Shown here piece after piece: positions 1 to 7,576 of a stretch of 47,503 nucleotides of DNA. Positions within the stretch are counted from its first letter, which is position 1, and each line of letters opens with the position of its first letter. The translations under genes were made by a program, and so were the position numbers. The DNA is from an uncultured beta proteobacterium (lineage in GTDB: Bacteria > Pseudomonadota > Gammaproteobacteria > Burkholderiales > SG8-39), in contig CAIOLO010000024.1 in the NCBI GenBank assembly GCA_903859155.1, positions 1 to 47,503 on the forward strand, in the 5' to 3' direction. The notes under the pieces are model-generated. The model ran no database searches. It saw nothing but the letters and a program-made list of their open reading frames with translations, and was not told the DNA's origin.

Positions 1-97
1 CGACTTCACGCTTGATCAGCTTTCGTGCCTTCTCAAACTGAGCTTCGTCATCCCGAACCAGATAGCGAACGAGAACTTTGGTATCGACCCCCAGCAT
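1..97 (-). CDS. VapC-like PIN-domain toxin, N-terminal part (runs off window)
   Basis: The minus strand from 97 encodes MLGVDTKVLVRYLVRDD and continues to the window edge, 32 codons in all. This is the usual start of a PIN-domain ribonuclease: a hydrophobic first strand with an early acidic residue (D5), then a VLVRYLVRDDE-type helix. Many VapC toxins have Asn after DT; here it is Lys. The start codon overlaps the stop of the upstream AbrB-type antitoxin (TGATG), so the two are translationally coupled. The remaining PIN acidic residues lie outside the window, so activity cannot be judged. Confidence 0.82.
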   Translation of the reverse strand, partial: MLGVDTKVLVRYLVRDDEAQFEKARKLIKREV

Positions 98-315
98 CAC
101 CGCGACAACTGTTCAACCGGAACGGGTTTGCGACCCTTCTTGTGTAACGCACCCGCCAGTTCGGTGACACTCTTGGTCTTCACCCGCATGACTACTGTGG
201 CATCTGGCATCAACGTGAACGTCATCCGGTCTCCGGCCTTCATGGAAAGGCTATCCCGAATTTCCTTGGGAATCGTTGTTTGACCTTTGCTAGTAAGCGT
301 GGCGTCGTTTGACAT
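97..315 (-). CDS. AbrB/MazE-type (VapB-like) antitoxin
   Basis: This 72-residue protein begins with a SpoVT/AbrB swapped-hairpin domain (about residues 5-48) containing LTSKGQTTIPKEIRD, the signature of this DNA-binding fold. The C-terminal tail (about 50-72) is basic and would be the toxin-binding part. It is the first gene of a two-gene operon with the PIN toxin, with a one-base stop/start overlap. An AGGAGA ribosome site lies 5 bases before the ATG, and a promoter with an inverted repeat across its -10 box lies upstream. Antitoxins of this family neutralise the toxin and usually repress their own promoter; repression here is inferred. Confidence 0.9.
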   Translation of the reverse strand: MSNDATLTSKGQTTIPKEIRDSLSMKAGDRMTFTLMPDATVVMRVKTKSVTELAGALHKKGRKPVPVEQLSR

Positions 316-331
316 TACATTCTCCTATTGT

Positions 332-373
332 CCTTACGCATAGCATTATAGTAAGGCGATTGATTGCTGGCAA
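332..373 (-). promoter_or_regulatory. Promoter and probable operator of the toxin-antitoxin operon
   Basis: On the minus strand, TTGCCA (373-368) and a perfect TATAAT (350-345) are 17 bases apart, a good sigma-70 arrangement. The inverted repeat CCTTAC (332-337) / GTAAGG (351-356) brackets the -10 box, a suitable position for an autorepressing antitoxin. The first codon is at 315 with AGGAGA at 326-321. Confidence 0.75.
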
Positions 374-539
374 TATGTTGACGATTTCTTATCTGAACGG
401 CTGCTATCCGGCAACAGTACTGACCGTCCGCTGATGGCCGATTGCACCATTTGACCAGCGTCAGCTCCAGGGCTGCTGAAATTCAATGGCCGGTTTTCGG
501 CTTTGAGTTTGTGCTGCTCAAGGGGTAATTTCGGCGTAT

Positions 540-2342
540 TCAGGACTGCTTGTAAGCGACCAACTCCTGCCGATCCGAGTCGAGAATTCTTTCGATGGTG
601 CGGGCTGCGCCGCCGCCCCCGCCCCCCGGCTCACCTTTGCCGGCGAAACCGCCCGGCCCACCTTTCCCCGCGAACCCACTCTGTCCGCCCTTGCTGGCGA
701 AACCTCCCTGAGCATCGGACATACCCGGCCCACCTTTGCCTGCCAATCCGGCCTGGCCATCAGACATCCCCGGACCCAACCTGGCGCCGAATCCGCCCGC
801 CTTGCCGGTGCCAAGCTGCACCGTCACTTTACGAAACTGCTCGGTGGCGATAGGACGGCGAACTTTGTCTGGCGCCATCCAGCGTGTGTAGCGTAGTGCC
901 ACCTTCACGCCGGTTTCCGTAACTCCGTTGCCGTTGCCTTCGATAACGAAACAGTCGAACCTGCCAGCCGGCACGGCGATGGTCTCGCGCCGCACAATGC
1001 GGAACTCGAACTCGTTGTCGGCGCGTTGGCCATTGGCCGGGGTAACGGTGAAACGGGTGTTCCACTTCTTTCCAAGCGCATACTCCAGCGGCTGGTCCTG
1101 CCGCGGCGAAAATCGCCTGCCATCAGGCAGCGCCAGCGTGTTGCCCAAACGGTCCAGTATCAGGCCCCCGACGAACACGACCTCTGCATCGCGAACCGAG
1201 GCGACACGCGTCGTAAAGGTGCGCTTCTCAGCATTGCTTTCCAGGTCGAGTTCCCGGTAGGTGTAGGTATCGCCGGCCTGAAAATTCATGTCGGCGCGCG
1301 CGAATCCCTGGGTAAACGGGTTGCCGGCGGAGGATGCGATGAGGATACGATTTTCGCCCTGGCGTGCGAGCATTTCGTCGAGCTGAAGCTGGGCGAGTTC
1401 GGCGAAGTTGCCGCTCGGATAGCGGCGCAGAAAATCTTCCAGCGGCGCTGCCTCGCCCGAGGCCCTCACCTTTTTCCACTGCGCGAGTTCGTCATCGAAC
1501 TGTTTTTCTTTCTCTTCCTCAGAAGGGGCGAGTTGCCGCTTGGGCGGGATGAAGTAGAAATCCTCCTCGAGCGAAGTGCTCTCCCAAGGAACCTGCTGGC
1601 CATTCGATTTGCGACGCACTGCCAAGCGAACGCGCTTGAATACATCCTCGATCTTGGCCTCCGGAATCTTCAGTTCGCGCAGCAGGTTTTCGGTGTACAG
1701 GCCGTTGGACCCTTCGCCGTCGCTCGCCACGTTGCCCGGGCTGGTAGCGTACGCGAGCAGGGTGCTGTTGGGGGCATCCATCTGCGACAGGCCTTTCTGG
1801 TCCATGCCTTTCAAACTGCCAAACGGGTTGTCGCGGCAGGCATCCAGGATGATCAGGTTCATCGGGTTGGCTGCCTTGGTGAGGCCCTCCAGCAGGCTGT
1901 TCACCTCCACGCCCTGCTTGGGGATGTCGGCCAGGGTGTCGATTGCCATGTCTACCGGCAGCATGTAGTTGCGCCATGCAAGCTGCACGCCATGGCCGGC
2001 GTAGTAGAAAAGGCCCACGCCTTTCCTCGCGGCGACTGCCTGCACGTAGGCCTGCACCGCAGCGGCCATCTCGGCGCGGTTTACGTCCACCTTCAGCGTG
2101 ACATCAAATCCGGATGCCTTCAGCACGTCGCCGATCGCCTTGGCATCATTGGCCGGATTCCGCAGCGGCCCTTCCTTGTAATTGCTGTTGCCCAACACCA
2201 GCGCCAACTTGGGCGCCTGCAACAGCTTCAACATCCCTTCAGACTGTGCCCATACCCAGGCATAGGGCACGGGCAGGAACAACGAGCCCGCCGCCAACCC
2301 GCCCTTTAGAATTAGCCGCCTTTGCGGGCTCAACGGGTGCAT
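540..2342 (-). CDS. Exported caspase-family (peptidase C14, metacaspase-like) protein with Gly-rich tail
   Basis: The protein has 600 residues. Residues 7-32 form a twin-arginine-like signal (RRLILKGG followed by a hydrophobic stretch ending AWA), so it is probably periplasmic. Residues 44-265 are a caspase p20 domain: LALVLGNSNY start, catalytic His117 in YYAGHG and Cys169 in LDACRDNPF. A charged helical region follows (275-330), then a beta-rich domain without a known name (about 340-510). Residues 517-577 are Gly-rich repeats of the GGFAGKGG and GPGMSD type. Such proteins cleave after basic residues or act in signalling; the target is unknown. AGGAGA at 2353-2348 supports the ATG at 2342. 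It stands alone between the toxin-antitoxin pair and a divergent receptor gene. Confidence 0.88.
   Translation of the reverse strand: MHPLSPQRRLILKGGLAAGSLFLPVPYAWVWAQSEGMLKLLQAPKLALVLGNSNYKEGPLRNPANDAKAIGDVLKASGFDVTLKVDVNRAEMAAAVQAYVQAVAARKGVGLFYYAGHGVQLAWRNYMLPVDMAIDTLADIPKQGVEVNSLLEGLTKAANPMNLIILDACRDNPFGSLKGMDQKGLSQMDAPNSTLLAYATSPGNVASDGEGSNGLYTENLLRELKIPEAKIEDVFKRVRLAVRRKSNGQQVPWESTSLEEDFYFIPPKRQLAPSEEEKEKQFDDELAQWKKVRASGEAAPLEDFLRRYPSGNFAELAQLQLDEMLARQGENRILIASSAGNPFTQGFARADMNFQAGDTYTYRELDLESNAEKRTFTTRVASVRDAEVVFVGGLILDRLGNTLALPDGRRFSPRQDQPLEYALGKKWNTRFTVTPANGQRADNEFEFRIVRRETIAVPAGRFDCFVIEGNGNGVTETGVKVALRYTRWMAPDKVRRPIATEQFRKVTVQLGTGKAGGFGARLGPGMSDGQAGLAGKGGPGMSDAQGGFASKGGQSGFAGKGGPGGFAGKGEPGGGGGGAARTIERILDSDRQELVAYKQS
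612..794 (-). repeat. In-frame Gly-rich repeat tract of the caspase-like gene
   Basis: Residues 517-577 of the caspase-like protein repeat short units such as GGFAGKGGP and GPGMSDxQ, so the DNA carries imperfect tandem copies of about 24-48 bases. Such tracts can gain or lose units by slippage. Confidence 0.7.
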
Positions 2343-2354
2343 GGCAATCTCCTG

Positions 2355-2474
2355 AGGTCAAAAAAACAAGCGGTGCTGATTTACGGAAAAACAACAGAAA
2401 GCTCCGAAGAACTCGAACCGGCGCGAAGAAGCCCATTAGGTCACAAAAACCTATCGGTGCTGATTTACGCAAAA
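2355..2474. repeat. Imperfect ~36-bp direct repeat upstream of the caspase-like gene
   Basis: Copy A (2355-2390) and copy B (2438-2474) share AGGTCA, an A-run, the perfect 15-mer CGGTGCTGATTTACG (2371-2385 and 2455-2469) and a following AAAA. Their starts are 83 bases apart. Copy A ends next to the ribosome site of the caspase-like gene. The rest of the 561-base gap between 2342 and 2904 shows no gene I can support. Confidence 0.7.
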
Positions 2475-2903
2475 TACACCGTTTCAATTGCCGCGATCTC
2501 GGTTGTAGGCCGAGCTGACCGACATTTCAACCGGGTAATTCATGATCGCAGTGGCGTTGCCTGGGACTGCCAGGGGGCACGCTTGAGAAGAAATACCCTA
2601 GTGTTACTTGTCAGGAATAGCCCGTGTCTGCTGTGGAGTCGGAGCGCCGGCGGCCGGTTTAGTCCGGTGGCCGCTTGCTGCCGAGTGTGACCATTGCTTT
2701 TGCCTCCCCGACCGGGGCTTGACCCAGGCTTTCAAGTAATTGGACATAATCGGCGCCACGCATATTTTCGGAGTCATACGCGCGACCGGATTTCGAAAAT
2801 CATGCGCTGCCATGCATTGCGCACTGAATTGATTTTTCTCCTGCTTCGCCGGCAGCCGGTTGTACCGGACTGCTGCCGGAATTTCGCTCAAGGGGGTTGG
2901 AAG

Positions 2904-3872
2904 ATGAAGATCGTTTGCCGCTTGCCATCGTTCGTTTTTGTCGCCATTTTCGCCTTTTGCGCAATTCCGGCGCAGGCGCAGAACTTCCCGTCCAAGCCGG
3001 TACGCTGGATCGTGCCGTTCCCGCCGGGTGGGGCCACCGACGCGCTGGCGCGCCCCATTGCCGACCGGCTCTCCGCCGTCTGGAACGTTCCCGTGGTGAT
3101 CGAGAACAAGCCGGGCGCTAACACCGCCATCGGCACGGACACGGTCGCCAAGTCCGCTCCCGACGGTCATGTGCTGGGCATGGTGACGCTTTCGCACATC
3201 ATGAATCCTCTGCTTGGCGCGAGTTTGCCGTACGACACGCTGCGCGACCTGGTCGGCGTGACGCAGATGACCGAACTGCACATGGCTCTCTATGCGCCCA
3301 AGGACTTTCCGGCCAACACCCCGGCCGAACTGGTCGCGCTGGCGAAAAAACAGCCTGGAAAGCTGCAGTACGGCTCGGCAACCACCGCCTCGTATCTGGG
3401 CATGGAACTGTTGAACATGATGGCGGGAATCAAGATGGAGTACATCCCCTACAAGGGCAGTGCGCCGGCGATTACCGACACCGTAGCCGGCCGCCTGCAA
3501 CTCATCATCGACCCGGTGCTGAACAGCACCCTGTCCCTGGTCAAGGACGGCCGCCTCAAAATCATCGGCACCATGGGCACGCGGCGCGCCAGTTTGACGC
3601 CGGATGCGCCGCTGATCGGAGATGCCATCCCGGGCTTCGTGTTCAGTTCCAACTTCGGGCTGATCGCGCAGGGCGCAACCCCGCCCGATCTGCTGGGGCG
3701 CATACACAACGACGTCGTCGCGGCCATCCGCCTTCCCGAAATCAGCGCGCGCATCCGCGAGCTGGGACAGGAGCCCTTCGGCTCATCCCTGGAGGAGTAC
3801 AACGCCTACATACGCAACGAGATGAAGCGCTGGGAGCCGGTGGTGAAGGCAACCGGCGCGAAGATTGATTGA
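2904..3872 (+). CDS. Tripartite tricarboxylate transporter receptor, Bug/TctC family (1)
   Basis: This periplasmic solute-binding protein of 322 residues has a Sec signal peptide ending near AQAQN (residue 26). The mature start NFPSKPVRWIVPFPPGG is the hallmark of Bug receptors. Other family marks are VIENKPGAN, APDGHVL and the ligand-site segment YIPYKGSAPA. The family binds organic acids through two loops and passes them to TctA/TctB membrane parts, but no such genes are nearby. The ATG at 2904 was chosen because the signal peptide starts there; longer in-frame extensions lack a signal. The ligand is unknown. It stands alone on the plus strand. Confidence 0.92.
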   Translation: MKIVCRLPSFVFVAIFAFCAIPAQAQNFPSKPVRWIVPFPPGGATDALARPIADRLSAVWNVPVVIENKPGANTAIGTDTVAKSAPDGHVLGMVTLSHIMNPLLGASLPYDTLRDLVGVTQMTELHMALYAPKDFPANTPAELVALAKKQPGKLQYGSATTASYLGMELLNMMAGIKMEYIPYKGSAPAITDTVAGRLQLIIDPVLNSTLSLVKDGRLKIIGTMGTRRASLTPDAPLIGDAIPGFVFSSNFGLIAQGATPPDLLGRIHNDVVAAIRLPEISARIRELGQEPFGSSLEEYNAYIRNEMKRWEPVVKATGAKID

Positions 3873-4015
3873 ACCCGCAAATGCATTATCTATGAGCGCC
3901 GCGACCAACCTGTGTCGTGGCCTGAAAGCGAAAGAATCACGATGACAACCATGAGCGGCGCCACCATAACCGGCGGACAGGCGCAGAGGCGGGCGCCGGT
4001 CGCCCCCCAGCCAAC

Positions 4016-4990
4016 ATGATCGGTGTCCTGATCACCCTGCTGTCGGCGACCACCTTCGGCATCAATCACGCAATGATCCGGCGCGGCGTGATCAGCGGCA
4101 CGGCAACGCAGGCCGTGGTGATCTCGATGCCCCTGGGCCTGGCGTTTTTCGCCGTTGTAGCGTTGCTCATGGGGCAGCTCGGCGTGGTCGCGCAGTTCTC
4201 GCCCTTCGCGTTGTGCATGCTCGCAGCGGCGGGCATCGTGCACTTTGTCTTCGGCCGTTACTGCGCCTATCGCGCCATCGCGGCGATGGGCGTGAATCTT
4301 GCGACGCCCGCCACGCAATGGTCGATGCTGGTCTCGCTGGTGCTCGCGATGAGCTTCCTCAACGAGAAGCTGGATGCCGTCAAACTCGCGGGCATCGGAC
4401 TGATCGTGCTCGGACCCGCGCTGCTCGCCGCGCGGCACAGCCGGCGCCGCGCCGTGCTCGCGGCAAGTGCCACCTTCAAGCCGCGCCTGGTCGAGGGTTA
4501 CACCTTTGCCTTTCTCGCCTGCCTTGGCTGGGGCTCCTCGCCGGTGCTGGTGCGCGCGGGGCTGCAGGGCCCGGGGCAGGCCCTGGCCGGCGGCGTTGTT
4601 TCGTATGCAGCCGCGACGCTGGTCATTGCGCTGCTGATGCTGGTTCCCGGCCCGCGCCGCGACCTCGCCTCAATGACCGTCCGCAACCTGCGCTGGTTCT
4701 CGGGCACGAGCATCCTGACCGCGGTCTCGCAGATGCTGCTGTACCTCGCCATGGCGATCGCGCCGGTCATCGTGGTGCAGCCGCTGCTGCGCTTCCAGAC
4801 CCTTGCATCCACGATTGCTGGCTGGTACCTCAACCGCCAGCATGAGTCCTTCGACCGGAGCGTCCTCTGGGCAATCGGGGTATCGATGATCGGTGCGGTG
4901 CTGCTCGCGCTGGACAGGCAGATGCTGATGAGCGCCTTCGACCTCCCCGACTGGCTCGCGCCGCTGCTCGCCTGGCGCTGGCCGGGCTAG
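4016..4990 (+). CDS. DMT-superfamily (EamA) transporter
   Basis: This 324-residue membrane protein has about ten hydrophobic segments arranged as two EamA repeats (about residues 1-145 and 160-310). Features include the first-segment pattern GVLITLLSATTFGINHAMIRRG and a second half opening with FAFLACLGWGSSPVLVRAGL. The family exports or takes up small metabolites across the inner membrane; the substrate cannot be told. No good ribosome site precedes the ATG at 4016, and ATGs at 3942 and 3951 are out of frame, so the start is only probable. It follows the first Bug receptor after 143 bases on the same strand. Confidence 0.85.
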   Translation: MIGVLITLLSATTFGINHAMIRRGVISGTATQAVVISMPLGLAFFAVVALLMGQLGVVAQFSPFALCMLAAAGIVHFVFGRYCAYRAIAAMGVNLATPATQWSMLVSLVLAMSFLNEKLDAVKLAGIGLIVLGPALLAARHSRRRAVLAASATFKPRLVEGYTFAFLACLGWGSSPVLVRAGLQGPGQALAGGVVSYAAATLVIALLMLVPGPRRDLASMTVRNLRWFSGTSILTAVSQMLLYLAMAIAPVIVVQPLLRFQTLASTIAGWYLNRQHESFDRSVLWAIGVSMIGAVLLALDRQMLMSAFDLPDWLAPLLAWRWPG

Positions 4991-5100
4991 CTCGACGCCT
5001 TGTGATAATGTGCCGGCGTGCCAGATGATTGTCGGCCACATCCGGAAACCAAAACCCGTATCCGCGGCCGGCACCCCGGTCCCAGCGACAAGGAGACACA

Positions 5101-6108
5101 ATGAAACGCAAACTTTTCAGCGTCCGCCGCGCGGGCACCGCACTTTCGCTGCTCACCGTTGCACTAATGTTCGCGCCGCTCTCAGCGGCGCTGGCGCAGG
5201 CATTCCCGGTCAAGGCGGTGCGCATCATCGTGCCCGCGGAGCCGGGCGGGGGGCTGGATATCCCCGCGCGCAGTTTGGCACAGGGTCTGGCGCAGCGCTT
5301 CGGGCAGCCGGTCTTCGTCGAAAACGTTATCGGGGCGGCGCAGCAGCTGGGCGTGAACGCCCTGGTCAAGGCCGCGCCCGACGGCTACACCGTCTTGTAC
5401 GGCGGCTCCACCCCCATCACCATCGCCGGGAACTTCGATCCCAAGCCACCCTATGACGCGCGGACCGATCTAATCGGGGTCGCCGTGGTCGCGCGCAATC
5501 CGCGGTTGATCGTGGTCTCCCCCGATGTCAAGGCGAACACGCTCGCCGAATTCTTCACACTGGCGCGGCAGCAGCCGGGAAAATTCTTTTACGGATCGCC
5601 GGGCATCGGTCACTCCTTCCATCTGCTCACCGAGCTGCTCTCGACGCAGGCAGGCATCAAGATGACCCACGTGCCTTACAAGGGCAGCGCGCCGGCGAAT
5701 CGGGGAATGCTCGGCGGCGAAGTGCAGTTCCTCATCCAGTCACCGGAGGCGGTTGCGCCGTTCCTGCGCGCCGGGAAGATGCGCGCGCTGGCGACGCTGG
5801 ATCACACCAGGCTTGAGGCGCTGCCGGAGGTACCGACCCTGTCGCAGGCCGGTGCCAGGAACCTGGATTTCGAGGAGGGCTGGCACGGCCTCTATGCGCC
5901 GGTCAAGACCCCTCGCGAGGTGCTCGCCGTGATCGAGCGCGAAGTGATGGGCCTGGTGAAGACACCTGATTTTGCGGCCAAGCTGAAGTCGATGAATTTC
6001 GTGCCGGTGGGCTCGGGCATGGCGGATATCGCACGGCGCCTGGAGACCGAGTTTCGCGTCTGGCCCGAGGTGGTGAAGGCGTCCAACATCCAGGTCTCAC
6101 GCGAGTAG
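5101..6108 (+). CDS. Tripartite tricarboxylate transporter receptor, Bug/TctC family (2)
   Basis: This 335-residue receptor has an N-terminal signal peptide of about 37 residues ending ALAQA. The family motif AFPVKAVRIIVPAEPGGGLD follows, then VFVENVIGAAQQLG, APDGYTVLYGG and VPYKGSAPAN. The usual VIENRPGA sequence is altered to VENVIGAA, which may reflect a different ligand. AAGGAGA before the ATG at 5101 fixes the start. Its 3' end faces the third Bug receptor gene with only 18 bases between them. No permease genes are adjacent. Confidence 0.92.
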   Translation: MKRKLFSVRRAGTALSLLTVALMFAPLSAALAQAFPVKAVRIIVPAEPGGGLDIPARSLAQGLAQRFGQPVFVENVIGAAQQLGVNALVKAAPDGYTVLYGGSTPITIAGNFDPKPPYDARTDLIGVAVVARNPRLIVVSPDVKANTLAEFFTLARQQPGKFFYGSPGIGHSFHLLTELLSTQAGIKMTHVPYKGSAPANRGMLGGEVQFLIQSPEAVAPFLRAGKMRALATLDHTRLEALPEVPTLSQAGARNLDFEEGWHGLYAPVKTPREVLAVIEREVMGLVKTPDFAAKLKSMNFVPVGSGMADIARRLETEFRVWPEVVKASNIQVSRE

Positions 6109-6126
6109 CCAAGGGCGCGGACCGGA

Positions 6127-7104
6127 TCAGTCTGCCGTGATCTTCGCGTCGCGTATCACCTTGCCCCAGCGCGCGCCTTCGATCTTGATCCAGGTCTCGA
6201 ACTCCTCGGGGGTGCTGGCGACCGGATCGAATCCCAGCTTCGCCAGGCGTTCCCGGACGTCCGGCGCAGCCATCGCCTTGACGATCTCCCGGTAAATGGC
6301 ATCGACGATCGGCCGCGGCGTTTTCGCGGGCGCAAGGAAGCCGTTGACGATGTCGGCGGGCAGGTCGTGGCCGGTTGCCTCGGCCATGGTTGGAATCCCG
6401 GGCAGCGTCGAGGCGCGCTTGCTGCTGAACAGCCCGAGCGCGCGCAAACCGCCGTCGCGGACATAAGCCATGCCGGTGGGCAGTGCGGTCACGGCCATCG
6501 ACGTGTGTCCGCCCAGTGTAGACATGATCCCCGGACCGCCACCCTTGAATGGGACATGGGTGATGTCGACTCCGAACGCCTGTTTGAACAATTCGCCTGC
6601 CAGATGCGCCGGCGTGCCCGGACCAGCCGAGGAATAGCTGTATTTTCCGGGATTGGCCCTGGCCAGTGCGACCAGTTCGTTGACATTTTGGGCGGGAATC
6701 GAGGGATGGATCACCAGCAGATGCGGCGAGGAGCACAACAATGAAATCGGGGCAAAGTCCTTGTACGGATCGTAGGCGATCTTGGGGTAAAGGCTGTTAT
6801 TGATGGCGATGCTGCTGCCGGCGGCAAGAAGGGTATAGCCGTCTGGCACCGCGCGCGCAACCGCCACCGTGCCCATGCTGCCGGCGGCACCGCCCATGTT
6901 TTCGATGATAAATGATTGACCGAGGCTTTGCGTGAGCTTGGCCGTCAACAGGCGCGCGGTGGTATCCGTCTGCCCGCCCGGCGCGCTCGCCACGATCATG
7001 CGCACCGGCTTGCTCGGATAGGACTGCGCAAACGCATCGCGCAAACCGAACGGCACAAGCGGCACCGCTGCTGCTAACTGCAGGAATTGGCGTCGAGCAA
7101 GCAT
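6127..7104 (-). CDS. Tripartite tricarboxylate transporter receptor, Bug/TctC family (3), Tat-type signal
   Basis: This 325-residue protein begins MLARRQFLQLAAAVPLVPFG, a twin-arginine type export signal ending near AFAQ; most members of this family have Sec signals. Family motifs follow: SYPSKPVRMIVASAPGGQTD, FIIENMGGAAGSMG, VPDGYTLLAAGS and THVPFKGGGPGI. The gene converges on receptor 2. AGGTCTC lies just upstream of the ATG as a weak ribosome site. The ligand is unknown and TctA/TctB are absent here. Confidence 0.92.
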   Translation of the reverse strand: MLARRQFLQLAAAVPLVPFGLRDAFAQSYPSKPVRMIVASAPGGQTDTTARLLTAKLTQSLGQSFIIENMGGAAGSMGTVAVARAVPDGYTLLAAGSSIAINNSLYPKIAYDPYKDFAPISLLCSSPHLLVIHPSIPAQNVNELVALARANPGKYSYSSAGPGTPAHLAGELFKQAFGVDITHVPFKGGGPGIMSTLGGHTSMAVTALPTGMAYVRDGGLRALGLFSSKRASTLPGIPTMAEATGHDLPADIVNGFLAPAKTPRPIVDAIYREIVKAMAAPDVRERLAKLGFDPVASTPEEFETWIKIEGARWGKVIRDAKITAD

Positions 7105-7265
7105 GAGCTGAGACCTCCTATGTCACATTATTGGCGCATGAACTTTACGGCGGCCCCCGAGAGCCACTCAATCCGCGCTGCCCAATATATACGAATCAAG
7201 CTCACGCGACTCAGGCAGCCGGGAAGGGACAACCGGGAACATCGGGCTGCTGGTTCCACCAGCCA

Positions 7266-7427
7266 TCAGTGACTGTGGTGGTTTTGCTCGGGAGGGCGGT
7301 GCACCCCCGCCGAATTCTCCTGCGGTGCGACCTCAGCCAAGGGTGCCGACTGCAGGTTCGCCCAATAGTGGTAGAAGAATTCCACCAGGGCGAGGCCGAT
7401 CAGAAAAAGAATCAACAGAACTTTCAT
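7266..7427 (-). CDS. Small single-span membrane protein (predicted)
   Basis: This 53-codon reading frame lies in the 470-base gap between receptor 3 and an MFS gene. It starts MKVLLILFLIGLALVEFFYH, one membrane span, and continues with a polar, Pro- and His-containing tail ending NHHSH. A hydrophobic N terminus followed by a soluble tail is typical of real small membrane proteins. The ribosome site (GCGGGTG) is weak and I know no family. The rest of the gap shows nothing else. Confidence 0.45.
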   Translation of the reverse strand: MKVLLILFLIGLALVEFFYHYWANLQSAPLAEVAPQENSAGVHRPPEQNHHSH

Positions 7428-7576
7428 ACACCCGCTAACCCAGTTGCTGGTATGGTTGAAAACTCATTCAACACGCGCATCACCCGACAAGTCGCCCGGG
7501 CCTGTTTGCCGCAGCCCAATCCCCGGCGCAACCCGTTACCCCGGCAGCATGTGCAATTCACGAAAGCGCCCCATCC

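Noticed and set aside
1026-2309. Long open frame on the plus strand opposite the caspase-like gene
   Set aside because: It is a complement shadow: its peptide has no family features, while the minus-strand frame has the intact caspase dyad and a ribosome site.
2719-2750. TTGACC and CATAAT as a promoter for Bug receptor 1
   Set aside because: The spacing is 20 bases, outside the normal range, and the -10 is imperfect.
2604-3707. Long minus-strand frame opposite the first Bug receptor
   Set aside because: Arg/Gly/His-rich translation typical of antisense reading of GC-rich genes; the receptor on the plus strand is certain.
5004-5009. GATAAT as a -10 box for Bug receptor 2
   Set aside because: No acceptable -35 sequence at 16-18 bases upstream.
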